From assembly GCA_019635695.1 (NCBI GenBank), contig JAHBYZ010000001.1, forward strand, positions 186,001-250,000: a stretch of 64,000 bases of DNA. Direction: 5' to 3'. The position numbers and the translations under genes were made by a program. Below, piece after piece: positions 46,355 through 58,659 of the stretch. The stretch comes from Rhizobiaceae bacterium (GTDB lineage Bacteria; Pseudomonadota; Alphaproteobacteria; Rhizobiales; Rhizobiaceae). Position 1 is the first letter of the stretch. Every line of letters starts with the position of its first letter. The notes beneath the pieces are model-generated. The model was not told where the DNA came from. It did not search any database and saw only the letters and a program-made list of their open reading frames with translations.

Positions 46355-47770
46355 TTAAGCCCGCGTGCCGCCCACCGTCATCCTGTCCATGCGCAGGTGC
46401 GGCTGGCCGACGCCGACCGGCACGCCCTGTCCGGCCTTGCCGCACATGCCGATGCCGGTGTCGAGCTTCATGTCGTTGCCGACCATCGACACGCGGTGCA
46501 TCGCGTCCGGCCCGTTGCCGATCAGCATGGCGCCCTTGATCGGCTGGGTCACCTTGCCGTTCTCGATCATGTAGGCCTCGGTGCAGCCGAACACGAATTT
46601 TCCCGACGTGATGTCGACCTGCCCGCCGCCGAACGAGACCGCATAGATGCCGTGCTTCACCGAAGCGATGATCTCCTCCGGCGTCTTGTCGCCCGAGGTC
46701 ATGTAGGTGTTGGTCATGCGCGGCATCGGCTCGTGCGCGTAGCTCTCGCGCCGCCCGTTGCCGGTGGCGTCCATGCCCATCAGCCGCGCGTTCTGCCGGT
46801 CCTGCATGTAGGCGACCAGCTTGCCGTCGTCGATCAGCACGGTGCGGTTGGTCGGCGTGCCTTCGTCGTCGATGGTCAGCGAGCCGCGCCGTTCGGCGAT
46901 CGTGCCGTCGTCCACCACGGTGACGCCCTTCGACGCCACCTGCTGGCCGAGCAACCCGGCGAAAGCGGAGGTCTTCTTGCGGTTGAAGTCGCCCTCCAGC
47001 CCGTGCCCCACCGCCTCGTGCAGCATCACGCCCGGCCAGCCGGAGGAAAGCACGATGTCGAACGTGCCGGCCGGGGCGGGAATCGCGTCGAGGTTGACCA
47101 GCGCCTGCCGCAGCGCCTCGTCGGCGGCGAACTGCCACGAATCCTGCGACAGGAATTCGCCGAACGCCTTGCGCCCGCCCATTCCGTAGGAGCCGGTCTC
47201 CTGCCGGTCGCCGTCGCCGACGACGACCGCGACGTTGACGCGCACCAGCGGGCGGATATCGGCGGCGATGGAGCCGTCGGCGCGCACGATTTCCACCTGC
47301 TGCCACGAGGCGGCGAGCGACGCCGTCACCTGCCGAACGCGCGGGTCGGCGTTGCGCAGGTACGAATCGATCTTCTCCAGCAGCCGAGCCTTGGCGTCGA
47401 ATGACGGCTCGGAAATCGGGTTCATCTCGCCGTAGAGGTGCCGGTTCGTGCCGCGCGGTCCTGCCGCCAGCGTGCCCGAATGGCCGGCCTTCACCGCCGA
47501 AACGGCGTCTTTGGCACGCAGCAGCGCGGATTCCGAAAGTTCGCTGGCGTGAGCGTAGCCCGTCGCCTCGCCGGCCACCGCGCGCAGGCCAAATCCCTGG
47601 TCGGTGGTGAAGTTTGCCGTCTTCAGCCGGCCGTTGTCGAACATCAGCGATTCGCCCTCGCGATATTCGAGGAACAGTTCGCCGTCGTCGGCCCCGGCGA
47701 TCGTGTCGCGCACGATGCGCTTCACCGCTTCTTCCGAAACGTCGAACCGGTCGAGAAGTCTGTCGCTCAC
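46355..47770 (-). CDS. tldD: Metalloprotease TldD
   Basis: A 471-residue subunit of the TldD/E (PmbA) protease that degrades unfolded peptides and matures some microcins. The metal-binding HEAVGHGLEGD (HExxxH) is intact, as are GVMLHEAVGHG, TNTYMTSGDKTPEEII and GGQVDITSGKFVFGCTEAYMIENG. I chose GTG 47770 because GGGAG lies upstream and it gives a normal N-terminus; the open frame to 47863 adds an unlikely leader. It is the first undamaged gene to the right of the corrupted stretch. Its TldE partner is not in the window. Confidence 0.94.
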   Translation of the reverse strand: MSDRLLDRFDVSEEAVKRIVRDTIAGADDGELFLEYREGESLMFDNGRLKTANFTTDQGFGLRAVAGEATGYAHASELSESALLRAKDAVSAVKAGHSGTLAAGPRGTNRHLYGEMNPISEPSFDAKARLLEKIDSYLRNADPRVRQVTASLAASWQQVEIVRADGSIAADIRPLVRVNVAVVVGDGDRQETGSYGMGGRKAFGEFLSQDSWQFAADEALRQALVNLDAIPAPAGTFDIVLSSGWPGVMLHEAVGHGLEGDFNRKKTSAFAGLLGQQVASKGVTVVDDGTIAERRGSLTIDDEGTPTNRTVLIDDGKLVAYMQDRQNARLMGMDATGNGRRESYAHEPMPRMTNTYMTSGDKTPEEIIASVKHGIYAVSFGGGQVDITSGKFVFGCTEAYMIENGKVTQPIKGAMLIGNGPDAMHRVSMVGNDMKLDTGIGMCGKAGQGVPVGVGQPHLRMDRMTVGGTRA

Positions 47771-47861
47771 TTGGAAAACTCCCGTGGCATTCGCTATCGC
47801 GGCTATATAGGCGCGTGCGGAAACTCTTGCACCCGGCGCGACGAAGAAAGAAAACGCCGCC

Positions 47862-48011
47862 ATGCGGCTCTTCGCGAAATGGATGGCGGCGGGAATTGCG
47901 GCGGGCGTGCTGTCGGGCGCGCTGTTCGGCTGGCCCTATGCCGCGGCCGGCGCCGGCATCGGCGCGGCCGCGGGGCTTGGAATTGCCTTAGGCCTGAGGC
48001 GTAGGCGCTAG
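47862..48011 (+). CDS. 49-residue glycine/alanine-rich membrane protein
   Basis: ATG 47862 to TAG 48011 encodes a 49-residue protein: MRLFAKWMAAGIAAGVLSGALFG, WPYAAAGAGIGAAAGLGIALG, then a basic RRRR end. It predicts one or two short membrane helices. It is divergent from tldD, only about 90 bases away, with a modest AAAGAAAACGCC before the ATG. Too short for most gene finders; unknown function. Confidence 0.55.
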   Translation: MRLFAKWMAAGIAAGVLSGALFGWPYAAAGAGIGAAAGLGIALGLRRRR

Positions 48012-48019
48012 TGGCTGAG

Positions 48020-48403
48020 CTATTTCAACGTTGCGAGGAAACGCACGTTGATCCCGACACCCGGCTCGCTTGGAGGGGCTGGCGGGTTCCAAAAACTAAA
48101 AAAACAACGTCCTCGGATCAGCCAATATTCCCGGCCCCGATCCTCTTGAATCGATATTTCTTGATGAAGAAAGATATTGTCCTGCCAATTTGTGGGTTCA
48201 TCTCCACCGATACTTTCCATAGATGCAATATAATTCCAGTACTCCATCCTTCCCCACGGGACTCTTATCTTAATCGGATCGCACCATTCACGAAATTTTC
48301 CTGGTACAATAAGAGCTGTAACCTCAGAATGAGGCAAGTCGGAAGAAGTGCCGAAAGCGTCGCTGCGCTTCAGGCCTGCGGTTGATTTATCATACTCAAG
48401 CAT
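48020..48403 (-). CDS. AT-rich orphan protein of unknown function
   Basis: A 127-residue protein from ATG 48403, with a strong GTGGAGG five bases upstream. Text such as VPWGRMEYWNYIASMESIGGDEP, WQDNIFLHQEISIQEDRGREYWLIRG and FFSFWNPPAPP is aromatic-rich and matches no family I know. GC by hand count over 48121-48360 is about 45%, far below its neighbours (around 65%), and codon use differs, so recent acquisition is likely. It sits between tldD and ialB. Confidence 0.7.
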   Translation of the reverse strand: MLEYDKSTAGLKRSDAFGTSSDLPHSEVTALIVPGKFREWCDPIKIRVPWGRMEYWNYIASMESIGGDEPTNWQDNIFLHQEISIQEDRGREYWLIRGRCFFSFWNPPAPPSEPGVGINVRFLATLK

Positions 48404-48574
48404 GGAATCCTCCACCTAAGCATCGCCGCATCTGCTTCTTATTAGCGGATTCAATGGAAAGGTGAAAGATCGCGTTCTAGATAAGCAAAATTCTACTTAT
48501 CAGGCGACCGGACCGGGCGCCAAGCGATGTTGTTACATGCAACTGCAGGACAAACTTTACGATCGAACGCTCAA

Positions 48575-49093
48575 TTAAGGCAGGGCCGCGAAACCGGCGG
48601 AAAATCCGGTCAAATCCACCGGGATGCCGATGCCTTCCTCGGGCGTCTGGAACACGATGAAGGTGGCCGCCGCGCCCTTTGACAGCGTGTCGAGCAGCTG
48701 CTTCTCGAGAATCACCTCGGCGTAGCAGCCGTCCTGGAAGCAGCGCACGAAATAGGCGCGGCCGATGTCCTTGCCGTCGACGTTGAGCCCGAGGCCGTTG
48801 GGCAGCAGCACGCCGAGCGGTGCGAGCACGCGCAGGATCTCTGCCTTGTTGTCGGCGGTGCGCAGAACCACCACCGACAGCCCCACCTCGGGCCGGTCCT
48901 CGGCGATCACGTTCTGCATCATCGCGCACTGTTCGGACGAAGCACCGGGCGGTGTATCGCAGATGATCGACCAGGCGCCATGAGTCGACTTAACGGTGCC
49001 TGACTGCTGCGCCGCGGCGGCGAAGGGCGCCAGCGCCATCGCGGCGGTCGCCGCGGCTCCGATCAGGAAGCTTCTCAAGGCGCGTTTCTCCAT
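48575..49093 (-). CDS. Invasion-associated locus B (IalB) family protein
   Basis: A 172-residue exported protein: signal peptide SFLIGAAATAAMALAPFAAAA, then the IalB core with four cysteines in two pairs (SIICDTPPGASSEQCAMMQ and FVRCFQDGCYAEV) expected to form disulfides. In Bartonella IalB contributes to erythrocyte invasion; in free-living Rhizobiales relatives are common and their role is unclear, so no virulence is implied. It is divergent from coxB, a conserved Rhizobiales arrangement. Confidence 0.88.
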   Translation of the reverse strand: MEKRALRSFLIGAAATAAMALAPFAAAAQQSGTVKSTHGAWSIICDTPPGASSEQCAMMQNVIAEDRPEVGLSVVVLRTADNKAEILRVLAPLGVLLPNGLGLNVDGKDIGRAYFVRCFQDGCYAEVILEKQLLDTLSKGAAATFIVFQTPEEGIGIPVDLTGFSAGFAALP

Positions 49094-49185
49094 CCCTGAA
49101 TTCCGTCGATTCGCGGCAATCTAGCCTTCCCGCGCAGCAAGCGGAAGCGCTGCAAGGCGCAGGTTTCATATCCCATTTCCCGTGA

Positions 49186-52086
<2,901 letters not shown>

Positions 52087-52148
52087 CGGAATGATGCGGG
52101 AACCGCCGGTTGTCCGGCGGTTCCGGTCTTGAGGCCAAGAACGGACCG

Positions 52149-53078
52149 ATGGCTTTTATCGACAAGGACATGATCGCGGCCGAACCGCGCATCTCGGAGG
52201 CGATGCCGGGCGACTTCCTCGCCCTGCTGAAGCCGAGCGTGATGTCGCTCGTGGTCTTCACCGCCTTCGTCGGCATGGCGATCGCGCCGGTGACGCCCAA
52301 CATGTTCGTGGCGCTCGTTTCGATCGTGGCGATTGCGGTCGGGGCAGGGGCCTCGGGCGCGCTCAACATGTGGTACGACGCCGACATCGACGCCGTCATG
52401 GGCCGCACCGCCAAGCGCCCGATCCCGTCCGGCCGTGTCACGCGCGAGCAGGCGCTGGCCTTCGGCCTCATCCTGTCGGCCTTCTCGGTGATGACGTTGG
52501 GGCTGGCGGCAAACTGGCTGGCCGCCGCGATGCTCGCCTTCACCATCTTCTTCTACGCCGTCGTCTACACGATGTGGCTGAAGCGCTGGACGCCGCAGAA
52601 CATCGTCATCGGCGGTGCCGCCGGCGCCTTCCCGCCGATGATCGGCTGGACCGCCGCGACCGGCCAGATCGGCATCGAGAGTGTCGTGCTCTTCGCCATC
52701 ATCTTCCTGTGGACGCCGCCGCATTTCTGGGCACTGGCCTTGTTCAAGTCCGGCGACTACGCGCGCGCAGGCATCCCGATGATGCCCAACGTCGCGGGCG
52801 AGGCTTCCACGCGCCGGCAGATTTTCGCCTATTCGGTGCTGGTCGCGATCTCGGGTGTCCTGCCGGCATTCATGGGCTTTGCGTCCTGGGGCTACGGCGC
52901 GGTCGCCGCGGCGCTCGGCGCGGGCTTCGTCTGGTACGCGCTCGGCGTGCTGCGCATGGACGACGCCGACCGTGCCATGAAGCCGGCCAAGGCGCTGTTC
53001 GGCTATTCGCTGCTCTACCTCTTCTCGATCTTCGCGCTGCTGCTCGTCGACCGTGTCGTGGTGCAGGTGATCGGATGA
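52149..53078 (+). CDS. ctaB: Protohaem IX farnesyltransferase (haem O synthase)
   Basis: A 309-residue UbiA-fold membrane enzyme converting haem B to haem O, the first step toward haem A of the aa3 oxidase. The Asp-rich motif is [21 protein letters not shown], with [12 protein letters not shown] later. ATG 52149 is the start. The stop overlaps the next small gene in an ATGA arrangement. Farnesyl diphosphate comes from the isoprenoid pathway whose ispE, dxs and ispH genes are in this window. Confidence 0.96.
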   Translation: MAFIDKDMIAAEPRISEAMPGDFLALLKPSVMSLVVFTAFVGMAIAPVTPNMFVALVSIVAIAVGAGASGALNMWYDADIDAVMGRTAKRPIPSGRVTREQALAFGLILSAFSVMTLGLAANWLAAAMLAFTIFFYAVVYTMWLKRWTPQNIVIGGAAGAFPPMIGWTAATGQIGIESVVLFAIIFLWTPPHFWALALFKSGDYARAGIPMMPNVAGEASTRRQIFAYSVLVAISGVLPAFMGFASWGYGAVAAALGAGFVWYALGVLRMDDADRAMKPAKALFGYSLLYLFSIFALLLVDRVVVQVIG

Positions 53079-53248
53079 GCGCGATGGCGGACAACAAACC
53101 CGAACTCGTCGAACTGACCGACACGCAGCGCAAGGCTCAGCGCCGCCGCTCGATCGCCATCGCGCTGGCGCTGGTCGCCTTCATCGTGGTCATCTACGTG
53201 CTGACCATCGTGCGCATGGGGCCCGCCATCCTGGAGCGCGCGCTGTGA
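53075..53248 (+). CDS. CoxF-like small membrane protein
   Basis: A 57-residue protein ([22 protein letters not shown], then one helix [21 protein letters not shown]) squeezed between ctaB and ctaG, overlapping each by 4 bases (53075-53078 and 53245-53248). This position and size match the small protein often called CoxF in rhizobial oxidase clusters. Probably an assembly accessory; evidence is positional. Confidence 0.7.
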   Translation: MSAMADNKPELVELTDTQRKAQRRRSIAIALALVAFIVVIYVLTIVRMGPAILERAL

Positions 53249-53871
53249 GCGACATGCGTCCGCAGGATCGCAGGCTGGAGAGCCGCAACCGCACCGTCGC
53301 GGTGGCGCTCGGCGCCTTCTTCTTCTGCATGATCGGGGCAGCCTACGCTGCCGTGCCGCTCTATCAGCTGTTCTGCCAGGTCACCGGCTATGGCGGCACG
53401 ACGCAGCGCGTGACCCAGTATTCCGATCGCGTGCTCGACCGCGAGATCACCGTGCACTTCGACGCAAACACGTCGTCCGGCCTGCCCTGGGCGTTCCGCC
53501 CGGTGCAGCGCGAGGTGACGATGAAGATCGGCGAGACGACGCAGATCGCCTACGAGGCCGAGAACCTGGCGCGCACGCCGTCTTCCGGCCGGGCCACCTT
53601 CAACGTGACGCCGCAGATCGCCGGCTCCTATTTTATGAAGGTCGAGTGCTTCTGCTTCACCGACACGACGCTGAAGCCGGGCGAGAAGATGGAGATGCCG
53701 GTCGTCTTCTACGTCGATCCCGAGATCGTCGATGCGCCGGAACTGAAGAACATTCACACAATCACGCTTTCCTACACCTTCTACCCCGGCGACGCTGCCG
53801 AGCCGGTTGCGGCCGCCAGCCGAACCGGTGCAGAAGGTGACGCGCCCGCGGGCGCAAAGATCGGGGGATGA
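53245..53871 (+). CDS. ctaG: Cytochrome c oxidase assembly protein CtaG (Cox11)
   Basis: A 208-residue copper chaperone that delivers CuB to subunit I. An N-terminal membrane anchor ([23 protein letters not shown]) precedes the periplasmic domain with the copper-binding CFCF motif in [15 protein letters not shown]. Starts at GTG 53245 by overlapping the previous stop. ATG 53254 is a possible alternative. Its stop overlaps the coxC start (53868-53871). Confidence 0.95.
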   Translation: MSDMRPQDRRLESRNRTVAVALGAFFFCMIGAAYAAVPLYQLFCQVTGYGGTTQRVTQYSDRVLDREITVHFDANTSSGLPWAFRPVQREVTMKIGETTQIAYEAENLARTPSSGRATFNVTPQIAGSYFMKVECFCFTDTTLKPGEKMEMPVVFYVDPEIVDAPELKNIHTITLSYTFYPGDAAEPVAAASRTGAEGDAPAGAKIGG

Positions 53872-54755
53872 CCATGGCCGACAGCCACGCCAAGCAGCAC
53901 GACTACCATATCATCGACCCGAGCCCGTGGCCGGCGCTCGGCTCGCTCGGCGCGCTCATCATGGCGGTCGGCGGCATCGCCTGGATGCAGAGCATCAAGG
54001 GCAACGAGTTCCACTTCGTCGGGCTCAACATCGCCGGGCCGTGGATCTTCTTCATCGGCCTCGCCGTCGTCCTCTACGTGATGTTCGCCTGGTGGTCGGA
54101 CACGATCAAGGAAGCCCACGAGGGTCATCATACCCGCGTGGTGTCGCTGCACCTGCGCTACGGCATGATCATGTTCATCGCCTCCGAGGTGATGTTCTTC
54201 GTCGCCTGGTTCTGGGCCTTCTTCGACGCCAGCCTGTTCCCCGGCGAGGCGGCGCAGGTCACCCGCAGCGAGTTCCTCGGCGGGCAGTGGCCGCCGGTCG
54301 GCATCGAGGTGCTCGACCCCTGGCACCTGCCGCTCTACAACACCATCATCCTGCTGCTGTCGGGCACCACGGTCACCTGGGCGCACCACGCGCTGCTCCA
54401 CGACGACCGCAAGGGTCTGGTCTGGGGGCTTGCCGTCACCGTCGCCCTCGGCGTGCTGTTCTCCTGCGTGCAGGTTTACGAGTACGTGCACGCGCCGTTC
54501 GCGTTCAAGAGCTCGATCTATGGCGCGACCTTCTTCATGGCGACCGGCTTCCACGGCTTCCACGTCTTCATCGGCACGGTCTTCCTGACGGTCTGCCTGT
54601 TCCGCGCGATAGCGGGGCACTTCACGCCCAAGCAGCATTTCGGCTTCGAGGCGGCCGCCTGGTACTGGCACTTCGTCGACGTGGTGTGGCTCTTCCTGTT
54701 CGCCTGCATCTACGTCTGGGGTTCGTTCGGCGCCGTCATCGCCGAGGGCCACTGA
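53868..54755 (+). CDS. coxC: Cytochrome c oxidase subunit III
   Basis: A 295-residue subunit with seven helices, stabilising the proton uptake of subunit [21 protein letters not shown] begins the core; [23 protein letters not shown] and [14 protein letters not shown] are diagnostic, and [13 protein letters not shown] ends it. ATG 53868 overlaps the ctaG stop by 4 bases; ATG 53874 is an internal alternative. A textbook terminator follows. Confidence 0.96.
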   Translation: MTMADSHAKQHDYHIIDPSPWPALGSLGALIMAVGGIAWMQSIKGNEFHFVGLNIAGPWIFFIGLAVVLYVMFAWWSDTIKEAHEGHHTRVVSLHLRYGMIMFIASEVMFFVAWFWAFFDASLFPGEAAQVTRSEFLGGQWPPVGIEVLDPWHLPLYNTIILLLSGTTVTWAHHALLHDDRKGLVWGLAVTVALGVLFSCVQVYEYVHAPFAFKSSIYGATFFMATGFHGFHVFIGTVFLTVCLFRAIAGHFTPKQHFGFEAAAWYWHFVDVVWLFLFACIYVWGSFGAVIAEGH

Positions 54756-54778
54756 GCTTACGCAACTCTGATTTCGAG

Positions 54779-54810
54779 GCGGCCGCGTCGACGCGGCCGC
54801 TTTTTCTTTT
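54779..54810 (+). terminator. Intrinsic terminator after coxC
   Basis: A perfect 9-bp stem GCGGCCGCG-tcga-CGCGGCCGC followed by TTTTTCTTTT. It lies 23 bases after the coxC stop and separates the main oxidase genes from DUF983-surf1, though read-through may occur. Confidence 0.9.
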
Positions 54811-54834
54811 GCCAGCGGGGCCTATGCTGGGCAG

Positions 54835-55239
54835 ATGACCGAGCCGCACCAATATGCCGACAGCGCCCACTGGCCGCCCGTGGACCCGATCAAGGCGGGC
54901 CTTTCCGGGCGCTGCCCGCGCTGCGGCGAGGGCAGGCTCTTCAAGGGGTTCCTCGCGGTCGGCGCAGGCTGCGGCGTGTGCGGCCTCGACTATTCCTACG
55001 CGGATGCGGGCGACGGCCCTGCCGTCTTTGTCATCCTCATCATCGGCTTCGTCGTGGTCGGGCTGGCGCTGTGGATGGAGGTGTCGCTCAATCCGCCGCT
55101 CTGGGTCCATTTCTTGCTGTGGATACCCCTGACGCTGGTGCTCAGCCTCACTGCGCTCAGGCTCATCAAGGGCGTGCTTCTGACGCTCCAGTATCGCAAC
55201 AAGGCGGCCGAGGGTCGCCTCGACACGGATTCGCGATGA
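54835..55239 (+). CDS. DUF983 zinc-ribbon membrane protein
   Basis: A 134-residue protein: RCPRCGEGRLF and GCGVCGLDY give a two-CxxC zinc ribbon, followed by two helices (AVFVILIIGFVVVGLALWMEV and LLWIPLTLVLSLTALRLI). DUF983 genes sit next to surf1 in many alphaproteobacterial oxidase clusters, so an assembly role is suspected but not shown. Its stop region overlaps the surf1 ATG by 4 bases. Confidence 0.88.
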   Translation: MTEPHQYADSAHWPPVDPIKAGLSGRCPRCGEGRLFKGFLAVGAGCGVCGLDYSYADAGDGPAVFVILIIGFVVVGLALWMEVSLNPPLWVHFLLWIPLTLVLSLTALRLIKGVLLTLQYRNKAAEGRLDTDSR

Positions 55240-55988
55240 GCACCAATCCCCGTGGCCTGCCGCTCCGGCTCCTGCTGGGGCTGGTTGGCGTTGCGATCGC
55301 GTTCGTGATCCTGGTTGGCCTCGGCACCTGGCAGGTCCAGCGTCTCGCATGGAAGGAAGCGCTGCTCGCCACCATACGCGAGCGCACCGCCGCCGAACCG
55401 ATTGGCATCAAGGACGCTCTCGACCGCTTTGAGGACGTCGAATATGTGCCTGTCGCGCTCTCGGGCCGCTTCGAGCACGCCTATGAGCGGCATGTCTTCA
55501 CCACCCATGACGGGCAGTCGGGCTACAACGTCTACACGCCGCTGGTCATGGCCAATGGCGAGGCGGTGTTCGTCAATCGCGGCTTCGTGCCCTACGACCG
55601 CAAGGATCCCGCCACCCGCGCCGAAGGCCAGGTCGAGGGCATCGTCGAGGTGACCGGCCTTGCCCGCGCCGGGCTTTCCGAAAAGCCGTCATGGATCGTC
55701 CCGGACAACGATCCCGCGAAGAATGTCTTCCATTGGAAGGACATCCGCACGATGCGCGAGACGTCCGGTCTGCCCAACGATGTGCCTGTGCTGGCAGTCT
55801 TCGTCGATGCCAACGACGCGCCCAACCCCGGCGGCTTGCCGCTTGGCGGCGTCACCCTGATCGACCTGCCGAACAACCACCTGCAATACGCGCTGACCTG
55901 GTACGGGCTCGCGGCGGTGCTGCTGGTGGTGACGGCGGCATTCCTGTGGCGGCGCAGGCGTTTGGGCGCGTCTGGCGTCGACGGCTGA
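55236..55988 (+). CDS. SURF1 family cytochrome oxidase biogenesis protein
   Basis: A 250-residue protein with one helix at each end (LLLGLVGVAIAFVILVGLGTWQVQRL and YALTWYGLAAVLLVVTAAFLW) and a periplasmic loop containing NRGFVPYDRKDP. SURF1/ShyI proteins help insert haem A into subunit I. GTATGAG-type 4-base overlap with DUF983. It is the last gene of the oxidase cluster, followed by a 605-base spacer. Confidence 0.93.
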   Translation: MSTNPRGLPLRLLLGLVGVAIAFVILVGLGTWQVQRLAWKEALLATIRERTAAEPIGIKDALDRFEDVEYVPVALSGRFEHAYERHVFTTHDGQSGYNVYTPLVMANGEAVFVNRGFVPYDRKDPATRAEGQVEGIVEVTGLARAGLSEKPSWIVPDNDPAKNVFHWKDIRTMRETSGLPNDVPVLAVFVDANDAPNPGGLPLGGVTLIDLPNNHLQYALTWYGLAAVLLVVTAAFLWRRRRLGASGVDG

Positions 55989-56593
55989 CGGAAGCCCCTC
56001 CACTTCGTCATCCCGGAAGATGCGTGTGAGCGCAGCGAACAGGCATCTATCCGGGATCCATGCCGTGACATCGCAGTGGCCACGAGGGGGAAATTCCTGA
56101 CGCCTCATCGGCATGGATCCCGGATAGCCGTCCCTTGCTGCGCAAGGTCGGTCTTCCGGGATGACGACGTGGAAATGTCGCCCCTCTATCCCGCAAATCC
56201 CGCCCCTCTATCCCCGTCCTTTGCGTGTCGCCTATTCTTCCCCCGCCTTCGCACGGGAGACGGTCGCGCAGCCGAACGATCGGGCGAAGGACGGTGCCGG
56301 ATCGGTCGCCTTCGGAAAGCGGCTGGGTGATGAGCCCCCACGATCGGGTCCCATGGCAGCAGAAACCGCGACGACGCGGGGGACAGCTGCGGGACAAGAG
56401 AGCCGGCGGGGTGCGGGAGACTGCGCCACGAAAATACATAAAGCAGGTGCGGTCTCTGCGCCCCGCTTCCTACCCGAAATCGCGCAGCGGTTTTCGGGGC
56501 CGCGCCCGGTGAAGTCGCGAAGCGATCTTCACGTCATGGGGCGCTCAACCGCCAGACCGGAAACGGGGCGTGGCAACGGCGGAGCCTGCGCAC
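55989..56593. other. Repeat-bearing spacer and long leader of ispH
   Basis: No convincing gene. The first part holds a large inverted repeat (56006-56166). The rest is GC-rich with CCCGCCCCTCTATCCC direct repeats at about 56178-56215, and a small hairpin GTGAAGTCGC-gaa-GCGATCTTCAC near 56509-56532, just upstream of ispH. A promoter for ispH-thrB-rnhA must lie here but no hexamers are clear. Confidence 0.6.
56006..56166. repeat. Large inverted repeat, MITE-like
   Basis: Outer arms CGTCATCCCGGAAGA (56006-56020) and TCTTCCGGGATGACG (56152-56166) are reverse complements. Inner arms TATCCGGGATCCATGCCG (56048-56065) and CGGCATGGATCCCGGATA (56109-56126) are also complementary. No coding capacity. 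This resembles RPE/MITE-type palindromic elements dispersed in rhizobial genomes. Confidence 0.8.
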
Positions 56594-57685
56594 ATGGCGT
56601 TGATCGATCTCGCGACGGAACCCGCCACCTTGACAGGGCAGGGGGTGGGCAGCCATCTGCGCGGCATGGTTTCGAGTGATCCCCACCGCCGCAAGCCGCC
56701 GCTGACGATCCGCCTGTGCGGACCGCGCGGTTTCTGCGCCGGCGTCGACCGCGCCATCCAGATCGTCGTGCTGGCGCTGAAGAAATACGGCCCGCCGGTC
56801 TATGTCCGCCACGAGATCGTGCACAACCGCTACGTGGTCGAGGGCCTGCAGGCCAAGGGCGCGGTGTTCATCGAGGAACTCGACGAGATTCCGGCCGACC
56901 ATCGCGACGCGCCTGTCGTCTTCTCCGCCCACGGCGTGCCGAAATCGGTGCCGGCCGACGCGCAGGCGAAGAACCTCTTCTATCTCGACGCCACCTGTCC
57001 GCTGGTGTCCAAGGTGCACAAGCAGGCCATGCGCCACGCGCGGCTCGGTCGCCACGTGCTGCTGGTTGGTCATGCCGGCCATCCGGAGGTGATCGGCACC
57101 ATGGGCCAGTTGCCCGATGGCGCGGTGACGCTTGTCGAGACCGAGGAAGACGCGGCCCGGCTGCCGCTTCCGCTCGACGCCGAACTTGGCTTCGTCACCC
57201 AGACGACGCTGTCGGTAGCCGACACGGCGGGCATAATCCGCGCCCTGGAGGGTCGCTTCCCGGCGCTGCATGCGCCTGCGGCGGAATCCATCTGCTATGC
57301 CACCACCAACCGGCAGGAGGCGGTGGAGCACGCAGCGCCCGGCACGGATCTGTTCCTTGTCGTCGGCGCGCCGAATTCCTCCAATTCCAAGCGGCTGGTC
57401 GAAGTGGCGGAGCGGGCGGGCGCGACGCGAGGCCTGCTGGTGCAGCGCGCCTCCGAGATTCCGTGGGACGAGGTCGGCGCGATCAGCACGCTCGGCCTGT
57501 CGGCGGGCGCCTCGGCCCCCGAAATCATCGTCGACGAGATCATCGCCGGCTTCCGCGAGCGCTTCGACGTGTCGATCGAACTGGCGGAGACCGCAATCGA
57601 AACGGAGAACTTCCCGGTGAATCGCGAGCTGCGCGACACGCCGCTGACCGCCGTCGACATGGCCTTTGTGAACGGTATCGCCTGA
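56594..57685 (+). CDS. ispH: 4-hydroxy-3-methylbut-2-enyl diphosphate reductase
   Basis: A [4Fe-4S] enzyme, last step of the MEP pathway giving IPP and DMAPP. The three cluster cysteines are in [30 protein letters not shown] and [14 protein letters not shown], with the substrate motif FSAHGVP. From ATG 56594 it has 363 residues; GGCGGAG lies upstream. The frame is open to GTG 56570, and ATG 56666 would give a more usual 339. The N-terminal extension is therefore uncertain. thrB begins 2 bases after its stop. Confidence 0.94.
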   Translation: MALIDLATEPATLTGQGVGSHLRGMVSSDPHRRKPPLTIRLCGPRGFCAGVDRAIQIVVLALKKYGPPVYVRHEIVHNRYVVEGLQAKGAVFIEELDEIPADHRDAPVVFSAHGVPKSVPADAQAKNLFYLDATCPLVSKVHKQAMRHARLGRHVLLVGHAGHPEVIGTMGQLPDGAVTLVETEEDAARLPLPLDAELGFVTQTTLSVADTAGIIRALEGRFPALHAPAAESICYATTNRQEAVEHAAPGTDLFLVVGAPNSSNSKRLVEVAERAGATRGLLVQRASEIPWDEVGAISTLGLSAGASAPEIIVDEIIAGFRERFDVSIELAETAIETENFPVNRELRDTPLTAVDMAFVNGIA

Positions 57686-57687
57686 CC

Positions 57688-58659
57688 ATGGCCGTCTATA
57701 CCGACATTGCCGAGACCGATCTCGCCGCCTTCCTGAAGCAGTACGACATCGGCGAATTGACCTCCTACAAGGGCATCGCCGAGGGCGTCGAGAACTCGAA
57801 CTTCCTGATCCACACCACGACCGGCGCCTACTTCCTCACGCTCTACGAAAAGCGCGTGAACCCGGCCGACCTGCCTTTCTTCCTCGGGCTGAAGCGCCAT
57901 CTCGCCGACCGCGGCGTGCGCTGCCCGGTGCCGATCGAACGCCGTGACGGCAGGCCGACGGGCGAGCTTGCCGGCCGCCCCGCGGCGATCGTCTCCTTCA
58001 TCGAAGGCATGTGGCCACGGCGACCCACGGCCGACCACTGCGCGGCGGTGGGGGCGGCGCTCGCGCGCATGCACATTGCCGGAGAAGGTTTCGCGTTGCG
58101 GCGCGAGAACGCGCTTTCGCTCGCCGGCTGGCAGGCGCTGTGGCCGAAATGCCGGGCCGACGCCGACGGCGTCGAATCCGGGCTCGCGGCGGAAACCGAT
58201 GCCGACCTCGCGTTCCTGTCGTCCAACTGGCCGGCTGGTCTGCCGGAAGGCGTCATCCATGCCGACCTGTTCCCCGACAATGTGCTCTTTCTGGGCCGTG
58301 AGCCGGGTCTGATCGACTTCTATTTCGCCTGCAACGACTTCCTCGCCTACGACGTTGCGGTCTGCCTGAACGCCTGGTGTTTCGAGCGCGACTTTTCGTT
58401 CAATCTGACCAAGGGTACCGCGCTTCTGCGCGGCTACGTGTCGGTCCGGCCGCTCTCGGCGGCAGAGGCGGAGGCGCTGCCGGTGCTGGCGCGCGGCGCG
58501 GCGCTGCGCTTCATGCTGACGCGCCTGTACGACTGGATCAACACGCCGGCCGGCAGCCTCGTGGTGAAGAAGGACCCGCTGGAATATCTGCGCCGCCTGC
58601 GCTTCCATCGGCAGGTGCGCTCGCCTGCGGAATACGGGCTTGAGACGGCGGCGGCATGA
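57688..58659 (+). CDS. thrB: Homoserine kinase (ThrB, APH-fold)
   Basis: A 323-residue kinase of the aminoglycoside-phosphotransferase fold, the type used for threonine synthesis in Rhizobiales and pseudomonads rather than the GHMP type. [14 protein letters not shown] holds the catalytic Asp loop and [16 protein letters not shown] the Mg-binding motif; the start [16 protein letters not shown] is characteristic. It lies between ispH and rnhA with a 4-base overlap into rnhA (58656-58659). Confidence 0.94.
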   Translation: MAVYTDIAETDLAAFLKQYDIGELTSYKGIAEGVENSNFLIHTTTGAYFLTLYEKRVNPADLPFFLGLKRHLADRGVRCPVPIERRDGRPTGELAGRPAAIVSFIEGMWPRRPTADHCAAVGAALARMHIAGEGFALRRENALSLAGWQALWPKCRADADGVESGLAAETDADLAFLSSNWPAGLPEGVIHADLFPDNVLFLGREPGLIDFYFACNDFLAYDVAVCLNAWCFERDFSFNLTKGTALLRGYVSVRPLSAAEAEALPVLARGAALRFMLTRLYDWINTPAGSLVVKKDPLEYLRRLRFHRQVRSPAEYGLETAAA

